DNA of 64,000 nt. It comes from Oerskovia sp042887685. GTDB lineage: Bacteria; Actinomycetota; Actinomycetes; Actinomycetales; Cellulomonadaceae. How positions within the stretch are numbered: the stretch's first letter is position 1; each line of letters opens with the position of its first letter. Positions 15,941 to 24,260 of the stretch are shown piece by piece. The stretch spans positions 81,357 to 145,356 of the forward strand of contig NZ_JBHVOS010000009.1 in assembly GCF_042887685.1 (NCBI RefSeq), written 5' to 3'. Both the position numbers and the translations under genes were made by a program. The notes beneath the pieces were generated by a model, which saw nothing but the letters and a program-made list of their open reading frames with translations, did not search any database and had not been told where the DNA came from.

Positions 15941-17248
15941 ATGCCATTCGAACTTGACACTGGAAACACGGCCTGGCTCCTGACGTCGGCCGCCCTGGTG
16001 CTGCTGATGACCCCGGCCCTGGCGTTCTTCTACGGCGGCATGGTCCGCGGCAAGAGCGTCCTGAACATGATGATGATGAGCTTCGGCGCGATCGCCGTCG
16101 TCGGGATCGTCTGGGTCCTGTGGGGCTACTCGATGACCTTCGGGTCCGACGTGGCAGGCATCTTCGGCAACCCGACCGAGTTCTTCGGTCTGGCCCCCCT
16201 GACCGACGACGCGAACAGCCTCCTGGCAGGCAGCGGCGTCCCGGCCCTCGTGGCGGCAGGGTTCCAGGCCACCTTCGCGATCATCACGGTCGCCCTGATC
16301 AGCGGCGCGATCGCCGACCGTGCGCGCTTCGGCGCCTGGCTCGTCTTCGCGGGCGTCTGGGTCACGCTGGTCTACTTCCCGCTCGCCCACATGGTGTGGG
16401 GCGGTGGCCTCCTCGGCGCCGGGGAGAACGGCATCGCGGCCGCGATCTACGGTGTGACCGACGGCATCGCCAACGTGGCCCCCATCGACTTCGCGGGCGG
16501 CACGGTCGTCCACATCAACGCCGGTGTGGCCGGCCTGGTGCTCGCGCTGATCATCGGCAAGCGCAAGGGCTTCGGCAAGGAGCCCATGCGGCCGCACAAC
16601 CTCCCGTTCGTGATGCTCGGTGCGGCGCTCCTGTGGTTCGGCTGGTTCGGCTTCAACGCCGGTTCGGCCGGTGCCGCGAACGAGGTCGCCGGACTGGCCT
16701 GGGTCAACACCACGGTCGCGACGTGCGCGGCGATGGGCGCCTGGCTGCTGACCGAGCGGCTGCGTGACGGCCACGCGACGAGCCTGGGTGCTGCGTCGGG
16801 GGTCGTCGCGGGTCTGGTCGCCATCACGCCGGCGGCCGCCGCCGTCAACCCGATCGGTGCGATCGCCCTGGGCGCCGTCGCCGGCGTCCTGTGCGCACTC
16901 GCTGTCGGCCTGAAGTACCGCTTCGGCTACGACGACTCGCTCGACGTCGTCGGGGTCCACCTCGTCGGCGGCCTCGTCGGCACCGTCCTGATCGGGCTGC
17001 TGGGCACCGACACGGGGCTGCTCTACGGCGGAGGGATCGACCAGCTGGTGATCCAGGTCGTCATCGCGCTGGCCGCCGTGATCTTCTCCGGGGTGCTCAC
17101 GTTCGTCATCGGGTTCGTCATCAAGGTGACGATGGGCTGGCGGATCAGCGAGGAGGCCGAGGTCGGCGGTATCGACCTGGCAGAGCACGGAGAGACCGCA
17201 TACGAGACCATCGCGCAGGGTCGTGTCATCCAGGAGGTCAGGGCATGA
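15941..17248 (+). CDS. amtB: Ammonium transporter AmtB
   Basis: Ammonium channel of the cytoplasmic membrane, regulated by PII docking. The 435-residue product has about 11 membrane segments with family landmarks: FFYGGMVRGKSVLNMMMMS, NAGVAGLVLALIIGKR, LWFGWFGFNAGSA and DVVGVHLVGGLVGT, which holds a pore histidine. The N-terminus is extracytoplasmic without a long signal peptide. Start ATG 15941. The stop overlaps glnB by four bases (ATGA), so the pair is translationally coupled. Possible nitrogen control through the half-sites upstream. Confidence 0.96.
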   Translation: MPFELDTGNTAWLLTSAALVLLMTPALAFFYGGMVRGKSVLNMMMMSFGAIAVVGIVWVLWGYSMTFGSDVAGIFGNPTEFFGLAPLTDDANSLLAGSGVPALVAAGFQATFAIITVALISGAIADRARFGAWLVFAGVWVTLVYFPLAHMVWGGGLLGAGENGIAAAIYGVTDGIANVAPIDFAGGTVVHINAGVAGLVLALIIGKRKGFGKEPMRPHNLPFVMLGAALLWFGWFGFNAGSAGAANEVAGLAWVNTTVATCAAMGAWLLTERLRDGHATSLGAASGVVAGLVAITPAAAAVNPIGAIALGAVAGVLCALAVGLKYRFGYDDSLDVVGVHLVGGLVGTVLIGLLGTDTGLLYGGGIDQLVIQVVIALAAVIFSGVLTFVIGFVIKVTMGWRISEEAEVGGIDLAEHGETAYETIAQGRVIQEVRA

Positions 17249-17583
17249 AGCTCGTCACAGGAATCATCCAGCCGCACCGTCTCGACGACGTGAAGTCGGC
17301 GCTCGAGGCCGCAGGGGTCCGCGGCATGACCGTCAGCGAGGCCAGCGGCTACGGCCGGCAGAAGGGCCACACCGAGGTCTACCGCGGTGCCGAGTACACC
17401 GTGGACCTCGTCCCGAAGGTCCGCGTCGAGGTCCTCGTGGACGACGAGGACGCGGCGACCGTCACCGAGGTCGTCGTCAAGGCGGCCCAGACGGGCCGGA
17501 TCGGCGACGGGAAGGTGTGGACCATCACGGTCGACGACGTCGCGCGGGTCCGGACGGGCGAGCACGGCGCGGGCGCCCTCTAG
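17245..17583 (+). CDS. glnB: Nitrogen regulatory protein PII
   Basis: Trimeric sensor of 2-oxoglutarate, ATP and ADP that gates AmtB and other nitrogen targets. The 112-residue length is standard. The T-loop is intact with GYGRQKGHTEVYRGAEY, giving Tyr46 and Tyr51; Tyr51 is the usual site of GlnD modification (adenylylation in studied actinobacteria). The C-terminal VWTITVDDVARVRTGE segment matches the family. Linkage to amtB makes it GlnK-like in role. Confidence 0.96.
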   Translation: MKLVTGIIQPHRLDDVKSALEAAGVRGMTVSEASGYGRQKGHTEVYRGAEYTVDLVPKVRVEVLVDDEDAATVTEVVVKAAQTGRIGDGKVWTITVDDVARVRTGEHGAGAL

Positions 17584-17662
17584 GGCGGTTCGCACGGGCC
17601 GCATGGGCGGGCGGCACGAACGGTGGGAACGGTGCGACGCGGGTGACGGAGGCAGAGCCGAG

Positions 17663-19495
17663 ATGACCGGTACGGCAGACGCAGGAAGGGCCCGTGGCAC
17701 CGACGGACCGACGGAGGCCCCGCACCCCACAGGGGTGCGGGGCCTCCGGGCCGAGATGCTCGAGGTGGCCCGGGGGCTCAGCGGCCCGGGCAGCTCGGGG
17801 GTGGCGCGACGGTCGGCGGTCTGCACCCTGGTGACCGACCGGCTGCGGGCGCTGTGGGACGAGGCGACCGCGGGGGAGAGCGTCGAGGGGATCGCGCTCG
17901 CTGCGGTCGGGAGCCTCGGCCGGGCGGACATGGGCCCGGCGAGCGACCTGGACCTCGTGCTCGTGCACGACGGGCGCGGGCGCACGGCCGACCAGGTCGC
18001 GGCGGTCGCCGAACGGCTCTGGTACCCCCTGTGGGACGCCGGGGTGGACCTCGACCACGCGGTGCGATCGTTGTCGCAGTGCCGCCAGGTCGCGTCCAAG
18101 GACGTGCCCGCTGCGGTGGGCTGGCTCGACGTGCGAGCCGTCGCGGGGGACGCGCTCGTGGTCCACCGGGCGGCGTCGGCGGTCCTCACGGACTGGCGGT
18201 CGGCCTCGCGTCGTCGGCTGCCGGAGCTGTTGTCCTCGATCAGGGAGAGGGCCGAGCGGTCGGGGGAGCTCGCGTACCTGATCGAGCCCGACCTCAAGGA
18301 CGCCCGCGGCGGCATCCGGGACGCGGTGGTCCTGTCGGCGCTCGCGGCGACGTGGCTCACGGACCGCCCGCACGGGACGGTCGACCGCGCGTACGCGCAC
18401 CTGCTCGACGTGCGCGACGCGGTCCAGGTCGTCACCGGGCGGCACACGAACAAGCTGCTGCTCGCGGACCTCGACGAGGTCGCGGCGACGAGCGGCCACG
18501 ACGACCCCGACGAGCTCCTGGCGAGCCTCGCGGAGGCGGGCAGGGAGATCTCCTACGCCCTCGACACCACGGTCCGGCGGGCGCGCCAGGCCCTCCAGCG
18601 ACCGAGCGTCGCGCAGCGACCGGTCCTGGTCCGGGGCCGCCGTGCGGCGCCCCGGCTGCGCTCGGTCGGCGACGGGCTCGTCGAGCACGACGGCGAGCTG
18701 GTCCTCGCGATCGACGCGCACCCCGAGACGGACCCCCTGCTCGCGCTGCGAGCGGCGGCGACCGCGGCCCGCACGGGTCTGACACTGTCACCGGTCTCGG
18801 TCAGCAGCCTCGCGCACTGCCCGCCCCTGCCCGAACCGTGGCCCAAGGCCGCGCGCGCGTCGTTCCTCTCGCTCCTGGGGAGCGGTCCGGCCCAGGTCGC
18901 GGTGTGGGAGGCGCTCGACCTCGTGGGCGTCGTGACGACGTGGATCCCGGAGTGGGCCGGGGTGCGCAACCGGCCCCAGCGCGCGGCGATCCACCGGCAC
19001 ACGGTCGACCGCCACCTCGTCGAGACGGTCGCACGTGCTGCGCGCGACCGCAGGACGGTCGAGCGGGGCGACCTCCTGCTGCTCTCGGCGCTGTTCCACG
19101 ACATCGGCAAGCGCCGGGGTGCGCAGGACCACTCCGAGGAGGGCGCGCGCCTCGTCCCGGGCATCCTGCGCCGCATGGGCTTCGGTGACGGGGTGCCCGA
19201 CGACGTCGCGCGCCTCGTGCGTCATCACCTCACCCTGTCGCGGCTCGCCGTCTCGGCGGACCCGGACGACCCGGCGACTGTCGCAGAGCTCGCCGCTGCC
19301 GTCGGGCACCGACGAGACCTCCTGGACGTGCTGCGCGCGCTGACCGAGGCCGACTCCTCCTCGCTCGGACCGGTGGGCTGGACCGCGTGGCGCGCGCGCC
19401 TCGTGGACGACCTGACGGCCGCGACCCGGGCGACCCTGCCCGAAGGGCCGTCCCCGACCGGTAGGCTGGGGACTTCCCTGATTCACGAGCGGTAA
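17663..19495 (+). CDS. glnD: PII nucleotidyltransferase GlnD lacking ACT domains
   Basis: Modifies and demodifies PII at the T-loop tyrosine. The 610-residue protein has a nucleotidyltransferase domain with GSLGRADMGPASDLDLVLVH at about 86-105, a helical region (YLIEPDLKDARGGIRDAV), and an HD hydrolase domain with HTVDRHLVE and ALFHDIGKRRG. It ends about 90 residues after the HD core, where the first of two ACT domains begins in enterobacterial GlnD (about 890 residues). No ACT sequence is present and ffh starts 10 bases later. The start is uncertain: ATG 17663 makes the protein begin across a perfect 16-bp hairpin, while ATG 17756 gives 579 residues and avoids it. Confidence 0.88.
   Translation: MTGTADAGRARGTDGPTEAPHPTGVRGLRAEMLEVARGLSGPGSSGVARRSAVCTLVTDRLRALWDEATAGESVEGIALAAVGSLGRADMGPASDLDLVLVHDGRGRTADQVAAVAERLWYPLWDAGVDLDHAVRSLSQCRQVASKDVPAAVGWLDVRAVAGDALVVHRAASAVLTDWRSASRRRLPELLSSIRERAERSGELAYLIEPDLKDARGGIRDAVVLSALAATWLTDRPHGTVDRAYAHLLDVRDAVQVVTGRHTNKLLLADLDEVAATSGHDDPDELLASLAEAGREISYALDTTVRRARQALQRPSVAQRPVLVRGRRAAPRLRSVGDGLVEHDGELVLAIDAHPETDPLLALRAAATAARTGLTLSPVSVSSLAHCPPLPEPWPKAARASFLSLLGSGPAQVAVWEALDLVGVVTTWIPEWAGVRNRPQRAAIHRHTVDRHLVETVARAARDRRTVERGDLLLLSALFHDIGKRRGAQDHSEEGARLVPGILRRMGFGDGVPDDVARLVRHHLTLSRLAVSADPDDPATVAELAAAVGHRRDLLDVLRALTEADSSSLGPVGWTAWRARLVDDLTAATRATLPEGPSPTGRLGTSLIHER
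17713..17747 (+). terminator. Perfect 16-bp hairpin in the 5' end of glnD
   Basis: 16-bp perfect stem (17713-17728 with 17732-17747) with a 3-base loop, 130 bases after the PII stop and inside the first codons of glnD as called. Either the amtB-glnB terminator, with glnD really starting at 17756, or an attenuating structure in the glnD mRNA. No U-tract follows. Confidence 0.6.
19462..19467 (+). promoter_or_regulatory. -10 element for ffh
   Basis: TAGGCT within the last codons of glnD, about 38 bases before the ffh GTG, implying a leader of about 30 bases. The -35 is not clear. Confidence 0.4.
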
Positions 19496-19505
19496 GGATG
19501 ACGCG

Positions 19506-21128
19506 GTGTTCGCCACGCTGTCAGATCGATTGACGTCGACCTTCAAGAACCTGCGGAGCAAGGGCCGTCTCTCCGAGGCGGACATCGACGCCACGATCCG
19601 TGAGATCCGGCGCGCGCTCCTCGACGCGGACGTCGCTGTGCCCGTCGTCAAGGACTTCACCGGTGCGATCCGGGAAAGAGCCCTGTCGGCCGAGGTCTCC
19701 GGCGCGCTCAACCCTGCCCAGCAGGTCGTCAAGATCGTCAACGAGGAGCTCGTCGCGATCCTCGGCGGCGACAGCCGCGGGCTGCGCCTGGCGAAGAACC
19801 CGCCGACCGTCATCATGCTCGCGGGCCTCCAGGGCGCCGGCAAGACGACCCTGGCGGGCAAGCTCGCGCTGCACCTGCGCGAGCAGGGGCACACCCCGCT
19901 GCTCGTCGCCGCGGACCTCCAGCGGCCCAACGCGGTCAACCAGCTCTCGGTCGTGGGCGAGCGTGCCGGCGTGCCGGTCTACGCCCCGCTGCCGGGCAAC
20001 CAGGGGGCCGAGGGCGAGTCGGGCACGAGCGTCGGCGACCCGGTCCAGGTCGCCCGCGACGGCGTCGAGACCGCGCGCCAGCGCCAGCACGACGTCGTGA
20101 TCGTCGACACCGCGGGCCGCCTCGGCGTCGACGCCGAGCTCATGCGGCAGGCCGCGGACATCCGCGACGCCGTGAACCCTGACGAGATCCTGTTCGTCAT
20201 CGACGCGATGATCGGCCAGGACGCCGTCGCGACGGCCAAGGCCTTCGAGGAGGGCGTCGACTTCACGGGCGTCGTCCTGTCGAAGCTCGACGGCGACGCC
20301 CGCGGTGGTGCCGCGCTGTCGGTCGCGCGCGTCACGGGCCGTCCGATCCTCTTCGCGTCGACCGGTGAGAAGCTCACCGACTTCGAGGCGTTCCACCCCG
20401 ACCGCATGGCGTCGCGCATCCTGGACATGGGTGACGTGCTCACGCTCATCGAGCAGGCCGAGAAGGCGTTCGACGCCGACGAGGCCGCGAAGATGGCCGA
20501 GAAGGTCGCCAGCGGGCAGGACTTCACGCTCGCGGACTTCCTCGTCCAGATGCAGCAGATGCGCAACATGGGCTCCATGAAGAAGATGCTCGGCATGCTG
20601 CCCGGCATGGGGCAGATGCGTGAGGCGCTCGACAACTTCGACGAGCGCGAGGTCGACCGCATCGAGGCCATCATCCGCTCGATGACCCCGGGCGAGCGTG
20701 ACAACCCCAAGATCATCAACGGGTCGCGCCGTGCGCGCATCGCCCGCGGTTCGGGTGTCACGACGAGCGACGTCAACCAGCTCCTCGACCGGTTCGCCGG
20801 TGCGCAGAAGATGATGCGCCAGATGAGCCGCGGCGGCGGGATGCCCGGCATGCCCGGCATGGGGAACCTGCCCGGGATGGGCGGCAAGAAGGCTCGCGGC
20901 CGCGTCGCGCCGCCCGCCAAGGGGCGCAAGGCCAAGTCCGGCAACCCCGCCAAGCGTGCCGCGGAGGAGGCGGCCCGCCAGGCGCGTGCCCTCGGTGGAC
21001 CGGCGACGCCCCCGGCCGCGCCCGGTGCGGCGTTCGGCGCCCTGGGCGGTGCCAAGAGCGCCCAGAAGTCGCCCGACCCGGCCGATCTCCAGCTCCCGCC
21101 CGACCTGGAGAAGTTCCTGGGGCGCTAG
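19506..21128 (+). CDS. ffh: Signal recognition particle protein Ffh (SRP54)
   Basis: GTPase that binds 4.5S RNA and signal sequences of membrane and secreted proteins. The 540-residue protein has an N domain (1-90), GLQGAGKTTLAGK at about 108, VIVDTAGRLGVD and SKLDGDARGG in the G domain, then a methionine-rich M domain (MQQMRNMGSMKKMLGMLPGM). The C-terminus is long and low in complexity (MPGMPGMGNLPGMG, then Lys/Ala/Pro-rich), as often in Actinobacteria. GTG start. The 4.5S RNA gene is not seen here. Confidence 0.97.
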   Translation: MFATLSDRLTSTFKNLRSKGRLSEADIDATIREIRRALLDADVAVPVVKDFTGAIRERALSAEVSGALNPAQQVVKIVNEELVAILGGDSRGLRLAKNPPTVIMLAGLQGAGKTTLAGKLALHLREQGHTPLLVAADLQRPNAVNQLSVVGERAGVPVYAPLPGNQGAEGESGTSVGDPVQVARDGVETARQRQHDVVIVDTAGRLGVDAELMRQAADIRDAVNPDEILFVIDAMIGQDAVATAKAFEEGVDFTGVVLSKLDGDARGGAALSVARVTGRPILFASTGEKLTDFEAFHPDRMASRILDMGDVLTLIEQAEKAFDADEAAKMAEKVASGQDFTLADFLVQMQQMRNMGSMKKMLGMLPGMGQMREALDNFDEREVDRIEAIIRSMTPGERDNPKIINGSRRARIARGSGVTTSDVNQLLDRFAGAQKMMRQMSRGGGMPGMPGMGNLPGMGGKKARGRVAPPAKGRKAKSGNPAKRAAEEAARQARALGGPATPPAAPGAAFGALGGAKSAQKSPDPADLQLPPDLEKFLGR

Positions 21129-21149
21129 CGCGCTAGGTTATGTCCTGCA

Positions 21150-21174
21150 GGTCACGGTGGCCCTCACCGTGACC
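21150..21174 (+). terminator. Terminator after ffh
   Basis: 10-bp perfect stem (21150-21159 with 21165-21174) with a 5-base loop, 22 bases after the ffh stop. A -10-like TAGGTT at 21135-21140 just before it could instead make this hairpin part of the leader of the next gene. Confidence 0.6.
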
Positions 21175-21248
21175 TCCGTCAGTCCGTCCGTCCCGCCTCC
21201 GGTCCGTCCGGGTCGGGCGAGCCCGACCGCCCGAGAACTGGGAGTCCG

Positions 21249-22367
21249 ATGTCCGCGCTCGAAGGCCCCTCGCTGCACCTCCGGGGGCACATCCTCCTGG
21301 GAGACGATCGTGAGGTGTCCGACCTCTGGGTCAAGGACGGTCACGTCACGCTGACGCGGCCCTCGGCGCAGGGCACCAACATGATGGCTCTCGAGGGGTG
21401 GGTCCTGCCCGGCCTCGTGGACGTCCACTGCCACGTGGGCCTCGGCAAGGACGGGGCGGTCGACAACGCGACCGCCCAGGCGCAGGCGATCGCGGACCGC
21501 GACAGCGGCGCGCTCCTCCTGCGCGACGCCGGTTCGCCCCTGGACACGCGGTGGGTCCGGACGCGGCGCGACCTGCCGCGTCTCGTGCGCGCCGGGCGGC
21601 ACATCGCGCGTCCCAAGCGTTACCTGCGCGGCTACGGCCTCGAGCTCGACGACGTCGCGCAGCTCCCGGACGCCGTGCGCCAGGAGGCGCGTGCCGGCGA
21701 CGGCTGGGTCAAGCTCGTGGGCGACTGGATCGACCGCGACCTGGGTGCCGACGGCGACCTGCGACCCCTCTGGCCCCAGGACGTGCTGACCGAGGCCGTC
21801 GCGGTCGCGCACGCCGAGGCCGCGCGGGTCACGGTGCACGCGTTCTCGAGCGAGGTCGTCCCGTCGCTGCTCGCGGCGGGCGTCGACTGCATCGAGCACG
21901 GCACCGGGATCCACCCCGACGACATGTACACGCTGTCCGAGCGTGGCGTCGCCGTGACGCCCACGCTCCTGCAGATCAACGAGTTCGAGAACATCGCCCG
22001 CCAGGCGGACGAGAAGTACCCGCTCTTCGCTGCGCGCCTGCGCGACCTGCACGAGCGCCGCTACGAGCAGGTCCGCCAGCTCCACGAGGCCGGCATCCAG
22101 CTCCTCGTCGGCACGGACGCCGGCGGGACGATCGGCCACGGCCGGATCGCCGACGAGTGCGCCGAGATGGTCGCAGCGGGCGTCCCGGTCGCCGACGTGG
22201 TCGCTGCCGCGAGCTGGCAGGGGCGCGAGTTCCTCGGGTACGGGGGACTCGTCGAGGGATCCAGCGCGGACCTGATCGTGTACCCGGCCGACCCGCGCGA
22301 GAACATCGAGGTGCTGCGGCACCCGACCGCGGTGATCCTGCGCGGGGAGATCGTGGCGCCGCTCTGA
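21249..22367 (+). CDS. Amidohydrolase-family metal-dependent hydrolase
   Basis: Cytoplasmic TIM-barrel hydrolase of unknown substrate (imidazolonepropionase/prolidase-like branch). The 372-residue product keeps the metal-site set: His60 and His62 in VDVHCHVG, a candidate carboxylated Lys155, His197 in VTVHAFS, His217 in CIEHGTG and Asp290 in GTDAGG. No signal peptide. Amidohydrolases of this type often sit between ffh and rpsP in Actinobacteria. The last four codons and stop (VAPL and TGA) lie in the first copy of a 65-bp tandem repeat that continues downstream. Confidence 0.85.
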   Translation: MSALEGPSLHLRGHILLGDDREVSDLWVKDGHVTLTRPSAQGTNMMALEGWVLPGLVDVHCHVGLGKDGAVDNATAQAQAIADRDSGALLLRDAGSPLDTRWVRTRRDLPRLVRAGRHIARPKRYLRGYGLELDDVAQLPDAVRQEARAGDGWVKLVGDWIDRDLGADGDLRPLWPQDVLTEAVAVAHAEAARVTVHAFSSEVVPSLLAAGVDCIEHGTGIHPDDMYTLSERGVAVTPTLLQINEFENIARQADEKYPLFAARLRDLHERRYEQVRQLHEAGIQLLVGTDAGGTIGHGRIADECAEMVAAGVPVADVVAAASWQGREFLGYGGLVEGSSADLIVYPADPRENIEVLRHPTAVILRGEIVAPL

Positions 22368-22500
22368 GAGGTGCGTCGCCTTCGTCGACGGCCGGTGGGC
22401 GTGGTCGCGGAGGGCTGGTGGCGCCGCTCTGAGAGGCGGGTCGCCTTCGCTGACGGGCGACGGGCGTGGTCGCGGAGGGCTGGTGGCGCCGCTCTGAGGG
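22353..22500 (+). repeat. 65-bp tandem duplication at the amidohydrolase 3' end
   Basis: Copy 1 is 22353-22417, copy 2 is 22418-22482 (seven mismatches, about 89% identity), and a third copy is cut after 16 bases (22483-22498). Each begins with GTGGCGCCGCTCTGA, the last codons and stop of the upstream gene. It fills the spacer before the rpsP promoter. Confidence 0.9.
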
Positions 22501-22527
22501 ACCTGGTCCACGAGTCGTCGCGGGATG

Positions 22528-22557
22528 TTGGTCGGAGCGTGCCGGGTCTGGCACAAT
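22528..22557 (+). promoter_or_regulatory. rpsP operon promoter
   Basis: TTGGTC (22528-22533), 18-base spacer, CACAAT (22552-22557) within TGGCACAATAG. An almost identical TGGCAGAATAG precedes rplS. Predicted leader of about 120 bases to the rpsP GTG. Confidence 0.5.
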
Positions 22558-22682
22558 AGCCGGGTACTCGGCGTGCCCGGCCCCTCTCTCCGCGCAACGC
22601 CGTGTCCCGACACCGTGCTCACCTGGTCCCCACCGGGAGGACGCACGGGTCACCTCACCCAGAACCAGGAGAGACCACCACA

Positions 22683-23117
22683 GTGGCCACCAAGATTCGT
22701 TTGAAGCGTCTCGGCAAGATCCGTGCGCCGTACTACCGTGTCGTCGTCGCGGACTCGCGCACCAAGCGTGACGGTCGCGTCATCGAGGAGATCGGCAAGT
22801 ACCACCCGACCGAGGAGCCGTCGCTCATCGACATCTCCTCCGAGCGTGCGCAGTACTGGCTGAGCGTCGGCGCGCAGCCGACCGAGCAGGTTCTCGTGCT
22901 CCTCAAGATCACGGGTGACTGGCAGAAGTTCAAGGGCCTGCCGGGTGCCGAGGGCACCCTGCGCGTCAAGGGCGAGAAGGTCGACCCCGCCGCCGCCATC
23001 GAGGCCGCCGCCAAGGACGCCGAGAAGGTCAAGGCCAAGGCTGCCGAGAAGAAGGCTGCTGCGCCGGTCGAGACCGAGTCCGCTGACGCGGCTGAGGCAG
23101 CCGAAGAGCAGGCCTGA
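22683..23117 (+). CDS. rpsP: 30S ribosomal protein bS16
   Basis: Small-subunit protein that binds 16S rRNA. The conserved core (MATKIRLKRLGKIRAPYYRV, then residues to about 85) is followed by a 55-residue Ala/Glu/Lys-rich tail, making 144 residues against about 80-90 for most bS16. GTG start at 22683 with an AGGAGAG ribosome binding site. The stop overlaps the next start (TGATG). First gene of the rpsP-khpA-rimM-trmD cluster. Confidence 0.97.
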   Translation: MATKIRLKRLGKIRAPYYRVVVADSRTKRDGRVIEEIGKYHPTEEPSLIDISSERAQYWLSVGAQPTEQVLVLLKITGDWQKFKGLPGAEGTLRVKGEKVDPAAAIEAAAKDAEKVKAKAAEKKAAAPVETESADAAEAAEEQA

Positions 23118-23356
23118 TGCTCGGCGAGGCGCTCGAGCACCTGGTGCGCGGGATCGTGGACAACCCGGACGCCGTCCGGGTCAACGCGAAGCCGCTGCGT
23201 CGGGGCGAGCTGCTCGAGGTCCGGGTCCACCCCGAGGACCTCGGTCGCGTCATCGGCCGCGGCGGGCGGACGGCCCGTGCCCTGCGCACGGTGATCGGTG
23301 CCCTGTCGGTCGACGGTCCGGTGCGTGTCGACGTCGTCGACGTCGACCGCCGCTGA
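23117..23356 (+). CDS. khpA: KH-domain RNA-binding protein KhpA
   Basis: Small RNA-binding protein (79 residues) with one KH domain; the GxxG loop is GRGG at residues 47-50 in VIGRGGRTARALR. The family (formerly YlqC) sits between rpsP and rimM in many Gram-positives and forms a complex with KhpB. Coupled to rpsP by a one-base overlap. A strong terminator follows, so rimM may have its own promoter. Confidence 0.93.
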   Translation: MLGEALEHLVRGIVDNPDAVRVNAKPLRRGELLEVRVHPEDLGRVIGRGGRTARALRTVIGALSVDGPVRVDVVDVDRR

Positions 23357-23420
23357 CGACGGCTGAGCGCAAGCCGAACCACAGCACGAACGTGACGGTC
23401 GGTCCGCCGACCCGCACGCC

Positions 23421-23460
23421 GACGAGGCCCGGTCCCCCTCAGGGTGGACCGGGCCTCGTC
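23421..23460 (+). terminator. Terminator after khpA
   Basis: Perfect 15-bp stem (23421-23435 with 23446-23460) with a 10-base loop. Confidence 0.85.
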
Positions 23461-23476
23461 GTCTGCCCATCACCGG

Positions 23477-23520
23477 CAGCAGTCCGGCAGCAGTCCGGCC
23501 ACAGCCCGGCCGCAGCCCGG
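23477..23520 (+). repeat. Four 11-bp direct repeats before rimM
   Basis: Four head-to-tail 11-base units starting at 23477, 23488, 23499 and 23510. The first two are identical (CAGCAGTCCGG); the others are CCACAGCCCGG and CCGCAGCCCGG. They lie in the 291-base khpA-rimM gap. Purpose unknown; about one helical turn per unit. Confidence 0.75.
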
Positions 23521-23647
23521 CCCGCACCTGCTCGCGGGGTGCGACCAGGACGTGCGTCCGCACCGCACGGGTGACACCGTGGGAGCGCCCGGTCGACGGG
23601 CGCGTCCCACGCACGACGAGCACGAACACGACGAGAAGGAGCACACG

Positions 23648-24259
23648 ATGCAGCTCACGGTGGCCCGTATCGGCCGCGCCCACGGACTGCGCGGCGAGGT
23701 CGCGCTGGACATGCGCACCGACAACCCCGAGGCGCGTCTCGTCGTCGGGTCCACGATCGACACCGAGCCCGCCGAGGCAGGACCGCTGACGATCGAGCGC
23801 GCGCGGCTGCACCAGGGCAAGTGGCTCGTGACGTTCGCAGGCGTGGCCGACCGCTCGGCGGCCGAGCGCATGCGCGGCATCACGCTCGTCGTCGAGGCCG
23901 ACGTCTCCGACGAGGAGGACGCCTGGTACCCGCACGAGCTCGTGGGGCTGCGCGCCGAGCTCGAGGACGGCACCGTCGTGGGCGAGGTTCAGGGGCTCGA
24001 GCACCTCCCGGCGCACGACCTGCTCGTGCTCAAGGAGACCGACGGCACGCGCACGCTCGTGCCGTTCGTGCACGCGATCGTGCCCGTCGTGGACGTGCCG
24101 GGCGGCCGGGTCGTGCTCGACCCGCCGGGGGGCCTCCTGGCGCGCGACGCCGAGCTGCTCGAGGTCGCCGAGCCGACCCCCGGCTCCGCCGCCGACGGCG
24201 CCGACGAGCCCGACCTCGACGGCACGGACGAGGGCACGACCGACGGGGCGAACGACTGA
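23648..24259 (+). CDS. rimM: 16S rRNA processing protein RimM
   Basis: Assembly factor for the 30S head; binds uS19. The 203-residue protein has the N-terminal RimM domain (MQLTVARIGRAHGLRGEV) and a C-terminal PRC-barrel (AWYPHELVGLRAE to the DPPGGLL region). A 30-residue acidic tail (PGSAADGADEPDLDG and beyond) follows. ATG 23648 is preceded by AAGGAG at a 7-base spacing, which excludes the longer in-frame extension. It is one base from trmD. Confidence 0.95.
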   Translation: MQLTVARIGRAHGLRGEVALDMRTDNPEARLVVGSTIDTEPAEAGPLTIERARLHQGKWLVTFAGVADRSAAERMRGITLVVEADVSDEEDAWYPHELVGLRAELEDGTVVGEVQGLEHLPAHDLLVLKETDGTRTLVPFVHAIVPVVDVPGGRVVLDPPGGLLARDAELLEVAEPTPGSAADGADEPDLDGTDEGTTDGAND

Positions 24260-24260
24260 C

